From the NCBI RefSeq assembly GCF_003838195.1, contig NZ_RCBY01000007.1, forward strand, positions 1 through 64,000: 64,000 nucleotides of DNA, written 5' to 3'. Made by a program: the position numbers and the translations under genes. This document shows, piece after piece, positions 1 through 8,706 of this stretch. This DNA comes from Okeania hirsuta (GTDB lineage Bacteria > Cyanobacteriota > Cyanobacteriia > Cyanobacteriales > Microcoleaceae). Numbering within the stretch: the stretch's first letter is position 1; each line of letters begins with the position of its first letter. The notes under the pieces were generated by a model, which was not told where the DNA came from, made no database searches, and saw nothing but the letters and a program-made list of their open reading frames with translations.

Positions 1-1734
1 GAGGCGATCGCCAATCAAGGAGATGCTAATATCGATATTCAACCAGGTGGTAATATTTCCGTAGAAGAGCAAACAGCTATTTCTGAAGGCGGGAATGCAA
101 CTATTAATAATACTCCAGATAATACCAATACCCCAGAACAAATAGCGATCGCCCCACAGGAAATAGAAACAATTACTAATATTGATAGTGGCGACATTAT
201 TATACCAGAAAATAACACTGATAACCAGATTCTCCCAGTAGAAACTAACCCTACCCAATCAGAAAATCTTAACAATTCAACAGATATACCAGTAATCACC
301 TCAACTGACACCACTTCCACCCAGTCAATATTACAGCAAATATCAAGCAATATCAATTTTTTCACCCTGACCACTCCCACTAACAATAACCAAACAATCA
401 ATGCTGGTACTGCTCAAGAACAAACAGAAACATCTATCAGCACTACAACTGACACCCAACAAATCTTAAAAACAATTAATCCTGTTAATACCAAATCTCT
501 AATAACAGCTACAGCTTCAGACCAAGTAGTAACAACGTTAGAACGAAACAGTCTCCAGGAATACTCAGATTACCTGGGAGCAGATTTGGAGGAAAAATTA
601 ATTTCTACACAAAGCGTCCGAGATATTTTAAGCGACATGGCAAATCAAACCGGAAAAGAATCTGCCATTGTTTATATTAATGTCTATCCAGAACAATTAC
701 AAATAATCTTATATACCAAAGAAGGTCAACCAATAATCAAAACCATTCCCTCTGTTAACCGCGAACAAATCATGGAAGTTGCACTAGAATTACGAATAAG
801 AGTTACAACTCCAGCTAACCAAGATAATGATAGTTATCTATCACCAGCACAAAAATTATACAATTGGCTCATCGCACCCATAGCATCGGAACTAGAAGCA
901 GCTAATATCGATACCTTACTATTCAGTATGGATGAAGGTTTGCGCACTTTAGCCGTAGCAGCATTACACGATGGCGAACAATTCCTGATCGAAAAATATA
1001 GCCTGAGTTTAATTCCCAGTGTTAGTTTAATGGATACCAACTACCGAACGCTTCAAAATACTCGGGTATTAGCAATGGGAGCAAGTGAGTTTATTGCTCA
1101 CAATTCCTTACCAGGAGTACCTGTCGAACTAGAAGTTGTTTCTCAAAAACTATGGCAGGGTAGTATGTTCCTAAATGAAGATTTTACTCTTCATAATTTA
1201 ATTACTCAAAGAGAAAGTTATCCTTATCCTATTATTCATTTAGCCACTCATGCTGATTTTAGACCGGGAAAAATTAGTAATTCTTACATTCAGTTATGGG
1301 GTGAAGAACAAATAAAATTAGACCAAATTAGGGAGTTGGGTTGGAATGAGAGTTCTGTAGAATTGTTAGTATTATCAGCTTGTCGCACCGCCTTTGGGGA
1401 CAAAGATGCCGAATTAGGATTTGCGGGATTAGCAATAGCAGCAGGAGTAAAGTCAGCTTTAGCTAGTATTTGGTATGTGAATGATCGAGCCACCTTAGCA
1501 TTAATGACTGAGTTTTATAGTCATTTGAATCAGACTAGGATTAAGGCGGAAGCTGTAAGACAGGCGCAGTTATCAATGTTGCGTGGGGATGTAGTGATTA
1601 AAAAAAATCAGATCGCGAGGGTTGGAGGTCGTGAGTCAGTAGAGTTACCATCGGTGCTAGGAGAAATGAGGAATCGAAAATTATCTCACCCTTATTATTG
1701 GGCAGGGTTTACCATGGTGGGTAGTCCTTGGTAG
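1..1734 (+). CDS. CHAT-domain protein, C-terminal part of a larger secreted-type protein (5' end outside window)
   Basis: The frame is open from the first base, so the gene begins outside the window and the TTG at 586 is not the start. The first ~195 visible residues are low-complexity, rich in Asn, Thr, Gln and Ile, like the linker behind a filamentous-haemagglutinin/TPS repeat region. The rest is a CHAT domain (caspase-like clan CD peptidase): the expected catalytic His is in HLATHADF (codon 1249-1251) and the Cys in LSACRTAFG (codon 1381-1383), and the protein ends with the usual YYWAGFTMVGSPW. Cyanobacteria often place CHAT at the end of haemagglutinin-like exoproteins; export is inferred, since no signal peptide is visible here. 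Substrate unknown. Confidence 0.85.
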   Translation, partial: EAIANQGDANIDIQPGGNISVEEQTAISEGGNATINNTPDNTNTPEQIAIAPQEIETITNIDSGDIIIPENNTDNQILPVETNPTQSENLNNSTDIPVITSTDTTSTQSILQQISSNINFFTLTTPTNNNQTINAGTAQEQTETSISTTTDTQQILKTINPVNTKSLITATASDQVVTTLERNSLQEYSDYLGADLEEKLISTQSVRDILSDMANQTGKESAIVYINVYPEQLQIILYTKEGQPIIKTIPSVNREQIMEVALELRIRVTTPANQDNDSYLSPAQKLYNWLIAPIASELEAANIDTLLFSMDEGLRTLAVAALHDGEQFLIEKYSLSLIPSVSLMDTNYRTLQNTRVLAMGASEFIAHNSLPGVPVELEVVSQKLWQGSMFLNEDFTLHNLITQRESYPYPIIHLATHADFRPGKISNSYIQLWGEEQIKLDQIRELGWNESSVELLVLSACRTAFGDKDAELGFAGLAIAAGVKSALASIWYVNDRATLALMTEFYSHLNQTRIKAEAVRQAQLSMLRGDVVIKKNQIARVGGRESVELPSVLGEMRNRKLSHPYYWAGFTMVGSPW

Positions 1735-2256
1735 TAGGGTAGTGTGGGGTGATGGGGTGATGGGGAGGCAAATTTCCACCTGCTTGGTGCGCTACCAGAT
1801 GCAACTAACGTCGTCGCGGGGTTGCATCCGCTTTTTCCCCTATTCTATTTCTCTAGCTCCTGATATCAAATCCGTTTTATTGAACATAAAAAAATTCTCG
1901 AATCGTCATAAATACGCTCATCTTTGTGATTCTTTCTCCTCCTGAATCCTGTACGTCCCCAATCCGACGGCTCCCCTACCTGACTCGGTCCTCCTACCTT
2001 CAAAAGATTTTATCAAAATAATATGGGTCGCGCCACCCCACCTTGACTGGCGAAATATTTTTGGAGTGAAGCTCAAATCCCCTACTTTCCCTCCTGGGAG
2101 GGGCGAGGGGTGGGTTAACTTCTGACTTCTGACTTCTGACTTCGTTAAACCGATGCTACCAGATTTGATCTGATGGGTAGGGTGGGCAAACATCAAGTCT
2201 ATTAACTGCTAACATCAATCACTACATTTGCCCACCCCTACAAAAAATTATCTTAA
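1735..2256. other. Non-coding gap with a duplicated segment
   Basis: No credible gene. It holds a triple repeat of TTCTGAC near 2120-2143 and, from about 2170 to 2256, a stretch beginning GATGGGTAGGGTG that recurs nearly unchanged at about 2738-2825. This shows that the two small genes that follow were duplicated together with their downstream sequence. Confidence 0.6.
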
Positions 2257-2649
2257 TTAACGACTATTCCCAAATACTCTGATTCTTACTAGTGTATCTG
2301 GAACAGGACTCTCATTTGAGAATGTAACTGAGCTTCGTGGTACGACTGGATAATTTCTTTGGACTGGACGGTCATCTGGGCCTATTACTATTGGATAGTC
2401 AATATCACTGTTAACTACAGCTTCTTTGCCATTTGAGAAATTGGTCAAAATAACATCTATGGAGCTAACTCCAAATTCAGGTATATCTACATATAACAAG
2501 TCTCCAGAGAATGGCAATTCTCGAAAACATTGTGGCTCTTGTCCTAAAAAACAATATTCAGCTGCCATTGCAGGGCTGGGGGAAACTACTGCGAAAGATA
2601 GTAAACAGAAAAAAAATGCAACGATGACTTTGCCTAATGCTTTCTTCAT
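2257..2649 (-). CDS. Small exported protein, tandem paralogue 1
   Basis: A 130-residue product starting MKKALGKVIV with a classical Sec signal peptide (basic start, hydrophobic core, likely cleavage after AMA near residue 28). The ATG at 2649 is preferred over the longer frame to 2784 because GGAG lies 8 bases upstream and the upstream codons are the repeated leader region. The mature part has two Cys near its N-terminus and a predicted beta-rich body with the phrase DIPEFGVSSIDVILTNFS. No known family is recognised. The neighbour at 2830-3219 is a close paralogue, so this is a tandem duplication of a secreted or periplasmic protein of unknown role. Confidence 0.7.
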   Translation of the reverse strand: MKKALGKVIVAFFFCLLSFAVVSPSPAMAAEYCFLGQEPQCFRELPFSGDLLYVDIPEFGVSSIDVILTNFSNGKEAVVNSDIDYPIVIGPDDRPVQRNYPVVPRSSVTFSNESPVPDTLVRIRVFGNSR

Positions 2650-2829
2650 TTTTATTACTCCGTAAGTCACTTTGTGTGTGAACGTTTTCTCCAAATATCC
2701 AGAGGAGTTTCTTCCTCTATTATTACAATTGTTTCGTGATGGGTAGGGTGAGCAAACATCAAGTCTATTAACTGCTAATATCAATCACTACATTAGCTCA
2801 CCCCTACAAAAAATTATCTTAATTAACCA

Positions 2830-3219
2830 CTATTTCGCAACTACTGTGATCCGTATAGGTGTATTTGTAACACGACTCGCATTTGAGAATGTAGCTGAAC
2901 TCGATGGTTGGACTGGATAAGTTATTACTTCACTAGTTTTATATGGGGGTAGTTCTATTGGGTTGCCAAGATCGGTGTTAAATATAGCATAATATTCTTG
3001 TGAGTAATTGCTGACAGTAACATCTATAGCGTTAACTCCATATGGAGGTATATCTACAAATAACAAGTCTCCAGATTCCGGCAAGTCTTCTACACATTGT
3101 GGCTGTTGTCCTAAATAACAATAATATTGAGCTGCCATTGCATGGCTGGGGGAAACTACTGCAAAAGATAGTAAACAGACAAAAAATGCAACGATGACTT
3201 TGCCTAATGCTTTTTTCAT
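2830..3219 (-). CDS. Small exported protein, tandem paralogue 2
   Basis: A 129-residue paralogue of the preceding gene. Signal peptide and the 5' leader (GGAG, then TAATAAAA before ATG) are almost identical in the two copies, while the mature regions have drifted (for example DIPPYGVNAIDVTVSNYS against DIPEFGVSSIDVILTNFS). Constant signal and leader with a more divergent mature part could mean relaxed or diversifying selection on the exported segment. Function unknown; two Cys are kept near the mature N-terminus. Confidence 0.7.
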   Translation of the reverse strand: MKKALGKVIVAFFVCLLSFAVVSPSHAMAAQYYCYLGQQPQCVEDLPESGDLLFVDIPPYGVNAIDVTVSNYSQEYYAIFNTDLGNPIELPPYKTSEVITYPVQPSSSATFSNASRVTNTPIRITVVAK

Positions 3220-3351
3220 TTTTATTACTCCGTAAGTCACTTTGTGTGTGAACGTTTTCTCCAATCACAGACTATAACAAACTTTATGAGATTGACTATT
3301 ATTTAGCTTTTCTTTATATTCCACAAGTTTAGGGCATCCATTATTGATTAC

Positions 3352-3464
3352 TATAGCGCTACGCATTAAGGTGTTTGACATGAATAGAAGCTGAAACCCT
3401 TTTGTCTTCTCCTATTGCCTGTTGCCTGTTGCCTGTTGCCTGTTGCCTTGCGCGTAGCGCTATA
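3352..3464. mobile_element. MITE with TATAGCGCTACGC terminal repeats
   Basis: Perfect 13-bp inverted repeats, TATAGCGCTACGC at 3352-3364 and GCGTAGCGCTATA at 3452-3464, bound a 113-bp element with no coding capacity. Its interior carries an array of the heptamer TTGCCTG (about 3415-3449). Ends beginning with TA are compatible with an IS630/Tc1-like (TA-targeting) origin, which is inference. The rest of the gap up to 3645 holds only short repeats. Confidence 0.7.
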
Positions 3465-3644
3465 ATATCAACAACTACATTTACCCACCATACTATTTTT
3501 GACTTTTGACTTTTGATTTTTAATTTGAGGTGATCGCAACTACTAAATCCTAAAAGTAATAAATTATAGATACTAAGTGGGTTCTATAATTCCTATTCCT
3601 CCTGACTCTGTAGGGACTAAGCATACTTAGTCCCTACCTACTTC

Positions 3645-4262
3645 CTACTCCTTATTTAAAGGAACAGTAGACTTTACTGATTCACGTTGATGTAATCTAT
3701 TGAACCAGTTTTTTAAATTCTCATATTCCAAAACCCAATCTTCATTTACCCGAAGGTTATAGTAACCCAAAGAACATAATGTTGTTACATCTGCTACTGT
3801 CCATTGTTCATCACCTAACAAATACTTAGATTTAGCTAATTGTTGATCGAAAACTGATAAGAGACAATTAATTGACGTTTCTAATTGTGTTCGATAATCA
3901 GTAGGGTCAAAATTGTTTGTCAAATTTAGTTTCCATAAATTGATAATATTATCCCCTAAATTATCTCCTAACTCTTCCCATTTACGACATTCAAGTTTTG
4001 CCTGGGGATGAGTAGGGTAAAAATTTGGTTCTGGATAAGTTTCGTCTAAATACTCAGCAATTAATGTAGAATCCCAAATGACTGTGCCATCTTCTTCTAC
4101 AAACACAGGTACTTTACCAATGGGAGAAATTTTCAGAAAATCATCGGGTTTGTTCTGTAGATTAACAGCCTTGAGTTCATAATCTAATTTTTTTTCTGCT
4201 AATAATATCCGAATTTTTCGAGCAAAGTTTGATAGTGGATGATAATATAAAATTCTTTTCAT
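3645..4262 (-). CDS. Glutathione S-transferase family protein
   Basis: A 205-residue protein of normal GST length. Residues 1-80 form a thioredoxin-like GST-N domain: YYHPLSNFARKIRILLAEK at the start, the cis-Pro segment GKVPVFVEEDG and the glutathione-contact DSTLIAEYLDETYP. Residues 85-200 are an all-helical GST-C domain with the N-capping motif WTVADV. The Ser in HPLS sits where the catalytic Ser/Cys of zeta/theta-like GSTs would be. RBS: GGAG 8 bases before ATG. It stands alone; a detoxification or isomerase role follows from the family only. Confidence 0.85.
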   Translation of the reverse strand: MKRILYYHPLSNFARKIRILLAEKKLDYELKAVNLQNKPDDFLKISPIGKVPVFVEEDGTVIWDSTLIAEYLDETYPEPNFYPTHPQAKLECRKWEELGDNLGDNIINLWKLNLTNNFDPTDYRTQLETSINCLLSVFDQQLAKSKYLLGDEQWTVADVTTLCSLGYYNLRVNEDWVLEYENLKNWFNRLHQRESVKSTVPLNKE

Positions 4263-4695
4263 TGAGATATCTCCAAAAAAGCCATAAATAAAGTGTAAAC
4301 TATCAGCATTCAGCCATCAGCTATTGCTTTTAGTGAGATAAAAGCTTTATGTAAGCATCAGCCGTCAGCTTTCAGCTATTAGCTTTTATTGTATGGGTTG
4401 ACAACTAAAACTCGTCGTTTTTGTGCTTCAATTCTCTGGTTAAAAATGTAGTATAAGTTCAACGAATCCTTACTTCATTCATTAAAAAGCTGAGAGCTGA
4501 ATGCTTAGAGCTTGATTAATTGAGTTAGAATTAAATCTTACTACGAAAGTCGGCTCCCTTGACCTTAAAGTCTATATTCATTAAACACTTTCCTTCAGGA
4601 CAGAGTCTTATTGGTGAGAGTTGAATACCCACAATAAAGTTTACCATAAAATTTGGTTTTTTCAACTATTTGGTTTTTCAACTATATTAGGACTT
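4263..4695. other. Non-coding gap, short dispersed repeats
   Basis: No gene seen. Contains several imperfect copies of the motif AGCTGATAGCTGA / TCAGCTATTAGCT (about 4302-4390 and 4488-4512), which can pair with one another, and otherwise AT-rich sequence. Confidence 0.5.
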
Positions 4696-4844
4696 ATATC
4701 ATGTCCGCTGGTATCGTTTGTGTAAAAGTTAGCGTGAATATTTACAGCAAATTTAAGTTTTTTGAAGTTTTTTCCAGCTTTTTAACCTTGTTTACTTCTT
4801 CCTTCTTCCTTACCTTACAATACCGATGCTACCGGAGATGATAT
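4696..4844. mobile_element. MITE with ATATCATGTCCG ends, copy 1
   Basis: The left end ATATCATGTCCG (4696-4707) faces the right end CGGAGATGATAT (4833-4844), one mismatch in 12. The interior aligns in reverse orientation along its whole length with the element at 13707-13867, including the shared TTTGTGTAAA and ATTTAAGTTTTTT segments. No open frame. The 62-codon frame inside it is not a gene. Confidence 0.65.
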
Positions 4845-4849
4845 TACGC

Positions 4850-5085
4850 AAAGAAACCGGGTTTATAGGATAAATCGTTATTTTTATAATAAACATTGAA
4901 AAACCCGGTTTCTGGGTTTGTCTGCGGTATCGGTATAAAAAAGCGTAGAAACCGAGTTTGTTTGAAATACCCCACTGACTAACATCTACCTCTCAAAAAC
5001 CTGGTTTCTAATAGTTTGTTTGAAATACCCCACTAACTAACATCTACCTCTCAAAAACCCGGTTTCTTATAACACCTCCATTGCC
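4850..5085. repeat. Direct and inverted repeats with AAACCCGGTTTC ends
   Basis: A 55-bp unit starting GTTTGTTTGAAATACC occurs twice in tandem at about 4956-5010 and 5014-5068, differing at a few bases. Each unit ends in AAACC(T/C)GGTTTCT, and the same palindromic word (AAACCGGGTTT, AAACCCGGTTTC) occurs at 4853-4863 and 4902-4914. This is a cluster of a small dispersed palindromic repeat in front of the amidohydrolase gene. Confidence 0.6.
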
Positions 5086-5148
5086 ATTGCTATATGATTT
5101 CCAATTATGTCAAAATAAAAATCTTACTCAATTATTGGGGATAAATTA

Positions 5149-6639
5149 ATGTCAGAAGTATTAGATTTCGATTTAGTTATTAAAAATGTCCGGGTAGTGC
5201 GCCCAAATCAGAATTCGATCGCTCGCCTCGACTTAGGAATTAAAAATGGCAAGTTTGCTCATATTGCTCCAGAAATCAACCCAGAATTAGGTAAGGAGGT
5301 ATTCGATGCCAAAGAATTATTAGGTTTTCCTGGGTTAGTAGACTCCCATCAACACATTGGTATTTATCAACCTCTACCTCAAGACGCTATTACAGAAACA
5401 AAAGCTGCTGCTATGGGTGGAGTGACAACAGGTTTAACTTATATTCGGACTGGGCAATATTATCTCAACCGAGGCGGTGCTTACAAAGATTTTTTTCCTG
5501 AAGCATTGAAGCTTTCAGAAGGCAATTTTTTTGTAGACTATGGCTATCACCTTGCCCCTATTAGCAGTAGTCATATTGATGAATTACAATTTTTATTTGA
5601 GGAATATGGAGTGCCATCATTCAAAATATTTATGTTTTATGGCGGCTATGGTTTGCACGGAATGTCAGACCAACAAAACCTATTTTTGATGATTGACAAA
5701 TCAGAAAGATACGATTTTGCTCATTTTGAATTTATCATGCGGGGGTTAACTAAATTACGGGAAACTCACCCAGAAATGCAGGATTATATTAGTTTAAGTT
5801 TGCATTGCGAAGTTGCTGAAATTCTCAATGCTTATACTAAAATAGTCCAAAATGATAGCTCTCTGACTGGTATCAAAGCTTATAGTGCTGCTCGTCCTCC
5901 CCATTCAAAAGCACTAGCAATTGTTATTGCTTCCTATTTAGCTTATGAAACCAATTGTGTCAATATTAATTTATTACATCTGAGTTCCCAGAAAGCTGTG
6001 GAAGCGGCATTAATGATGCAAACAACATTCCCTCATATCAACTTTCGCCGAGAAGTGACAGTGGGGCATTTATTATTAGATGTGGATGCACCTACAGGCA
6101 AATGGGCGAAAGTAAATCCACCTATTCGTTCCCGTGAAGATGTAGAATATTTATGGCAAGCGGTATTAAATCGACAAATTGATTGGATAGTCAGCGATCA
6201 TGCCTGTTGTTCGGCGGAGAAAAAAGCGAGTAGTCAAGACCCGGAGAATATCTGGTTAGCCAAATCTGGTTTTGGCGGTACGGAATATTTATTATCTGGA
6301 GTTTTCAGCGAAGGCAGTAAAAGAGGAATGTCTAATAATCATATCGCTGAGTTGTTGTCGTGGAATCCTGCACAACGTTATGGTTTGTTAGAAAAAGGGG
6401 ATATTGCTGTAGGATATGATGCAGACTTAGTACTTTTCGACCCCAATAAAACTTTTGTTGTGCGTGCGAGTGAGTCAGAGTCGCAACAGGGTTATACACA
6501 ATTTGAAGGAATGGAGTTAACTGGAAAGGTGAAAAGTACATTTTTGCGGGGAAACTTGATTTATGACAAAGGAGAAGTTTTAGGGTCGCCCCAAGGAAAA
6601 TATTTGAAGCGACCTTATGGGAAAACAGTTGGAAGTTAA
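5149..6639 (+). CDS. Cyclic amidohydrolase (dihydroorotase / hydantoinase / allantoinase-like)
   Basis: A 496-residue amidohydrolase-superfamily enzyme with a full metal site: DSHQH (His67, His69), the Lys expected to be carboxylated in SFKIF (Lys159), His219 in LSLHCE, His277 in LLHLSS and Asp350 in VSDHACC. The small beta domain is made from residues 1-60 and ~430-496 (GYDADLVLFDPN). The pattern fits the hydantoinase/dihydropyrimidinase/allantoinase branch, which hydrolyses cyclic amide rings. The substrate cannot be chosen from sequence, and no pyrimidine or purine catabolism genes are adjacent. The gap 6640-6808 has a hairpin repeat made of GGTGCGTTA words. Confidence 0.8.
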   Translation: MSEVLDFDLVIKNVRVVRPNQNSIARLDLGIKNGKFAHIAPEINPELGKEVFDAKELLGFPGLVDSHQHIGIYQPLPQDAITETKAAAMGGVTTGLTYIRTGQYYLNRGGAYKDFFPEALKLSEGNFFVDYGYHLAPISSSHIDELQFLFEEYGVPSFKIFMFYGGYGLHGMSDQQNLFLMIDKSERYDFAHFEFIMRGLTKLRETHPEMQDYISLSLHCEVAEILNAYTKIVQNDSSLTGIKAYSAARPPHSKALAIVIASYLAYETNCVNINLLHLSSQKAVEAALMMQTTFPHINFRREVTVGHLLLDVDAPTGKWAKVNPPIRSREDVEYLWQAVLNRQIDWIVSDHACCSAEKKASSQDPENIWLAKSGFGGTEYLLSGVFSEGSKRGMSNNHIAELLSWNPAQRYGLLEKGDIAVGYDADLVLFDPNKTFVVRASESESQQGYTQFEGMELTGKVKSTFLRGNLIYDKGEVLGSPQGKYLKRPYGKTVGS

Positions 6640-6808
6640 CAGTTATCATAAAGTAGTGCTGTTAGCGATAGCATAACGCACCATTTTTGATATTGCTGGT
6701 GCGTTACGCTCCACTTCGTTCCACTAACGCACCCTACTGGACTGACATTGACTTGATTAAATTCAGTCAGGAATTACTTCTAAATTCTAAATTGCGCTTA
6801 GTACAATA

Positions 6809-7876
6809 TTAGCTCAAATATTCATCCAAAACCTGATGAAAGTGACGGATGCGAGATTCTTGATAGTTACCCAGAGTAATACCAGGTTTGGCGGATGCCT
6901 TCAAACCTTTTTGCAGTCGCAGAAAATTGGAAGTGTCTTGATCTAGAAAAGGCCCTATTCCTCGTAATTCTGGTGCATCAGCAAAATTCTGTTCTAATGA
7001 TAGCCAGGTAATCTTTGCTGCTGGTGGAGTTATCCCAGGTGGGAATGGTTGGAGGAGAAGCACATCCATAATGCAAAGATCAGGATTAGCACCATAAGGT
7101 CTAAAGCGAAATTGGAGCGGTTGACCGACACCAGGCCAGTTCATAAGGTTTGGGAAAATAAAGTAAGAAATTGCATCTAGCATTTCTGTATCAGAAACAG
7201 CAGAGCAGTCAATCTTAAGATGTTGCTTTAAGGTTTGGCGAGTCACCTCTGCTGCATAAGCACGAGGGTTCATTTCGTCAGACATCTGTAATGTTGCTGG
7301 GTCTCCTCCTTTAAATTCTATTAGAGCTTTTGCGGGAACCATTGGGTCTTTTGGTTTACCGAGATGAGGACTACAAACAGCAAACGGACTAATCATGCGA
7401 TTGTGACGACCATAAATGTCATATTGGGAATTAACATCTCCGATAAGTTTGAGAATTTGTGGATGTGTTGTAATTACATGATAAGATTCTAAAGTAGCCG
7501 TTAGTGTAACTTTCCAGTTAGCAGGCATCACTTTGGCAACGTGAGCTGCTGTAAACCTTTCTTGTAAAGCAAACTGTTGAAAATGTTCGGGTAGATTTTC
7601 TAAGTAACTCTCCAGAGACTCACAGTCTGAGTCAAAATTAATAAAGACAAAACCCTGCCATGTTGCCACCTTAATTTCAGGCAACCGGAAAGCTTCATCC
7701 TCTACTTGTTCAAAATCCCAACGACAAGGAATATGAGCTAGAGTACCATCCAATTTCCATGTCCAACCATGAAAGGGACATTGTAAAGCTAAAGTATTTC
7801 CCTCGTTAACACATAATTGGGTTCCACGGTGCAAACAAGAATTGTAGAATGCCTGAATTTTGTCAGCTTTACTTCT
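6809..7876 (-). pseudogene. Rieske ring-hydroxylating oxygenase alpha subunit, N-terminally truncated
   Basis: Reading upstream of the TTG at 7834 in the same frame gives KADKIQAFYNSCLHRGTQLC before a stop at 7877-7879. The Rieske iron-sulfur motif is therefore complete (C-L-H then C-P-F-H). The catalytic domain keeps the mononuclear iron ligands in LESYHVITTHP. What is missing is the ~50 residues that normally precede the C-x-H, and no start codon with an RBS exists. Upstream, in another frame, runs a DUF1838 protein (7789-8346) that lacks its second half. The best explanation is a deletion that fused two neighbouring genes out of frame. A sequencing frameshift alone would not restore the missing parts. 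Confidence 0.7.
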
Positions 7877-8346
7877 TTAAATTTTTCTCCAGGGCAATAA
7901 TCTCGATATTTACTTTCTTTTGCCAAAGGATGAGGATATTCTAAAGGAATTTCTATAACTTTTTTCACATATCCAGAATTCTGAGGGATTACAATTTTTT
8001 TTGGTGAGACAAAACCCTGGACCATCCGGTTAGCAATATGTACGACAGGAACTTCTTTTACTTCTTCTCTAGGTCGCCAATAGTCTAATACTTCTTGAGT
8101 AGATGAGTCGCAAAATAAACATATTTCTCGATTAATTCTATGTCCGGCTTCCCCATATTCTGGATGTGGTTTGATAAATACTTTTGTGGCATTCATCCCA
8201 ATAATAGAAAACAACTTTTCTTGAGGTTTTCCAGGTGATTCTATCCACCAAACTTCTCCACCCCAGTTATAGTAAAGTTGTTTACCATGATTCTCTCTAT
8301 AAAAATTTAAGTTATCAAATTCATAGTCATTAAAATATTCATCCAT
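7789..8346 (-). pseudogene. DUF1838 protein, C-terminally truncated by the fusion
   Basis: Residues 1-160 are homologous to the N-terminal half of the intact DUF1838 protein at 8707-9522. Paired segments include LFSIIGMNATKVF / LFQIVGMSVARC, PVVHIANRMVQGF / PVVHVANNPVQGL, and EYPHPLAKESKYRDYCP / NYPNPLADDPKFAEYSP. After EKFKEVKL the frame enters the Rieske coding sequence out of phase and yields ~24 unrelated residues (7789-7866). The start is good (GGAG 6 bases before ATG at 8346), so a truncated product may still be made. The missing part is the DUF1838 C-terminal half. Confidence 0.7.
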
Positions 8347-8706
8347 GATTAACTCCAGCTTTCTATAGCAGTCCTATTTTATTTGTGTATAAAAATCTTA
8401 CCGCTTTTAGGGAACAGGGAACAGGGAACAGGGAACAGGGAACAGGTAGAAGTTTCAGTTTTTTTATCTACTTTTTGATTTGTCACAACTTATTTAGGAT
8501 TGCTATATAAGTTATTTTTGTAGTAATTGATCGTTGCTTATTGACTATTTAGTAATTAAAATTAGCTCTGAATTATAATTTTATCTTTCACATTTAAAGT
8601 ATGTCTGAAAAGTTAGACGAAAAAACAAAAAAAAATCAAGCTGATAGCTGATAACTGAATGCTAATTGCTATATTATGATAGACAAAACATTATATCAGC
8701 AAACGA
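8347..8706. repeat. Non-coding gap with GGGAACA heptamer array
   Basis: Contains five tandem copies of the heptamer GGGAACA at about 8410-8446. The remainder is AT-rich spacer between the divergent DUF1838 genes, where both promoters should lie. A TGATAGCTGATAAC word sits at 8641-8654. No gene seen. Confidence 0.6.

Noticed and set aside
1918-2196. 92-codon minus-strand frame
   Set aside because: It runs through TTCTGAC and CCTCCC repeats, its sequence is the translation of dispersed repeats, and it has no RBS.
7866-7880. Programmed ribosomal frameshift making a DUF1838-Rieske fusion protein
   Set aside because: A shift here would join the frames, but both partners would still lack large conserved parts (DUF1838 C-terminal half, Rieske N-terminal ~50 residues). 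A deletion explains this better.
8410-8446. CRISPR-like array
   Set aside because: Units are uniform 7-mers (GGGAACA) with no spacers; the same holds for the TTGCCTG, TTCCCTG and TGTCTCC arrays elsewhere. No cas gene is present.
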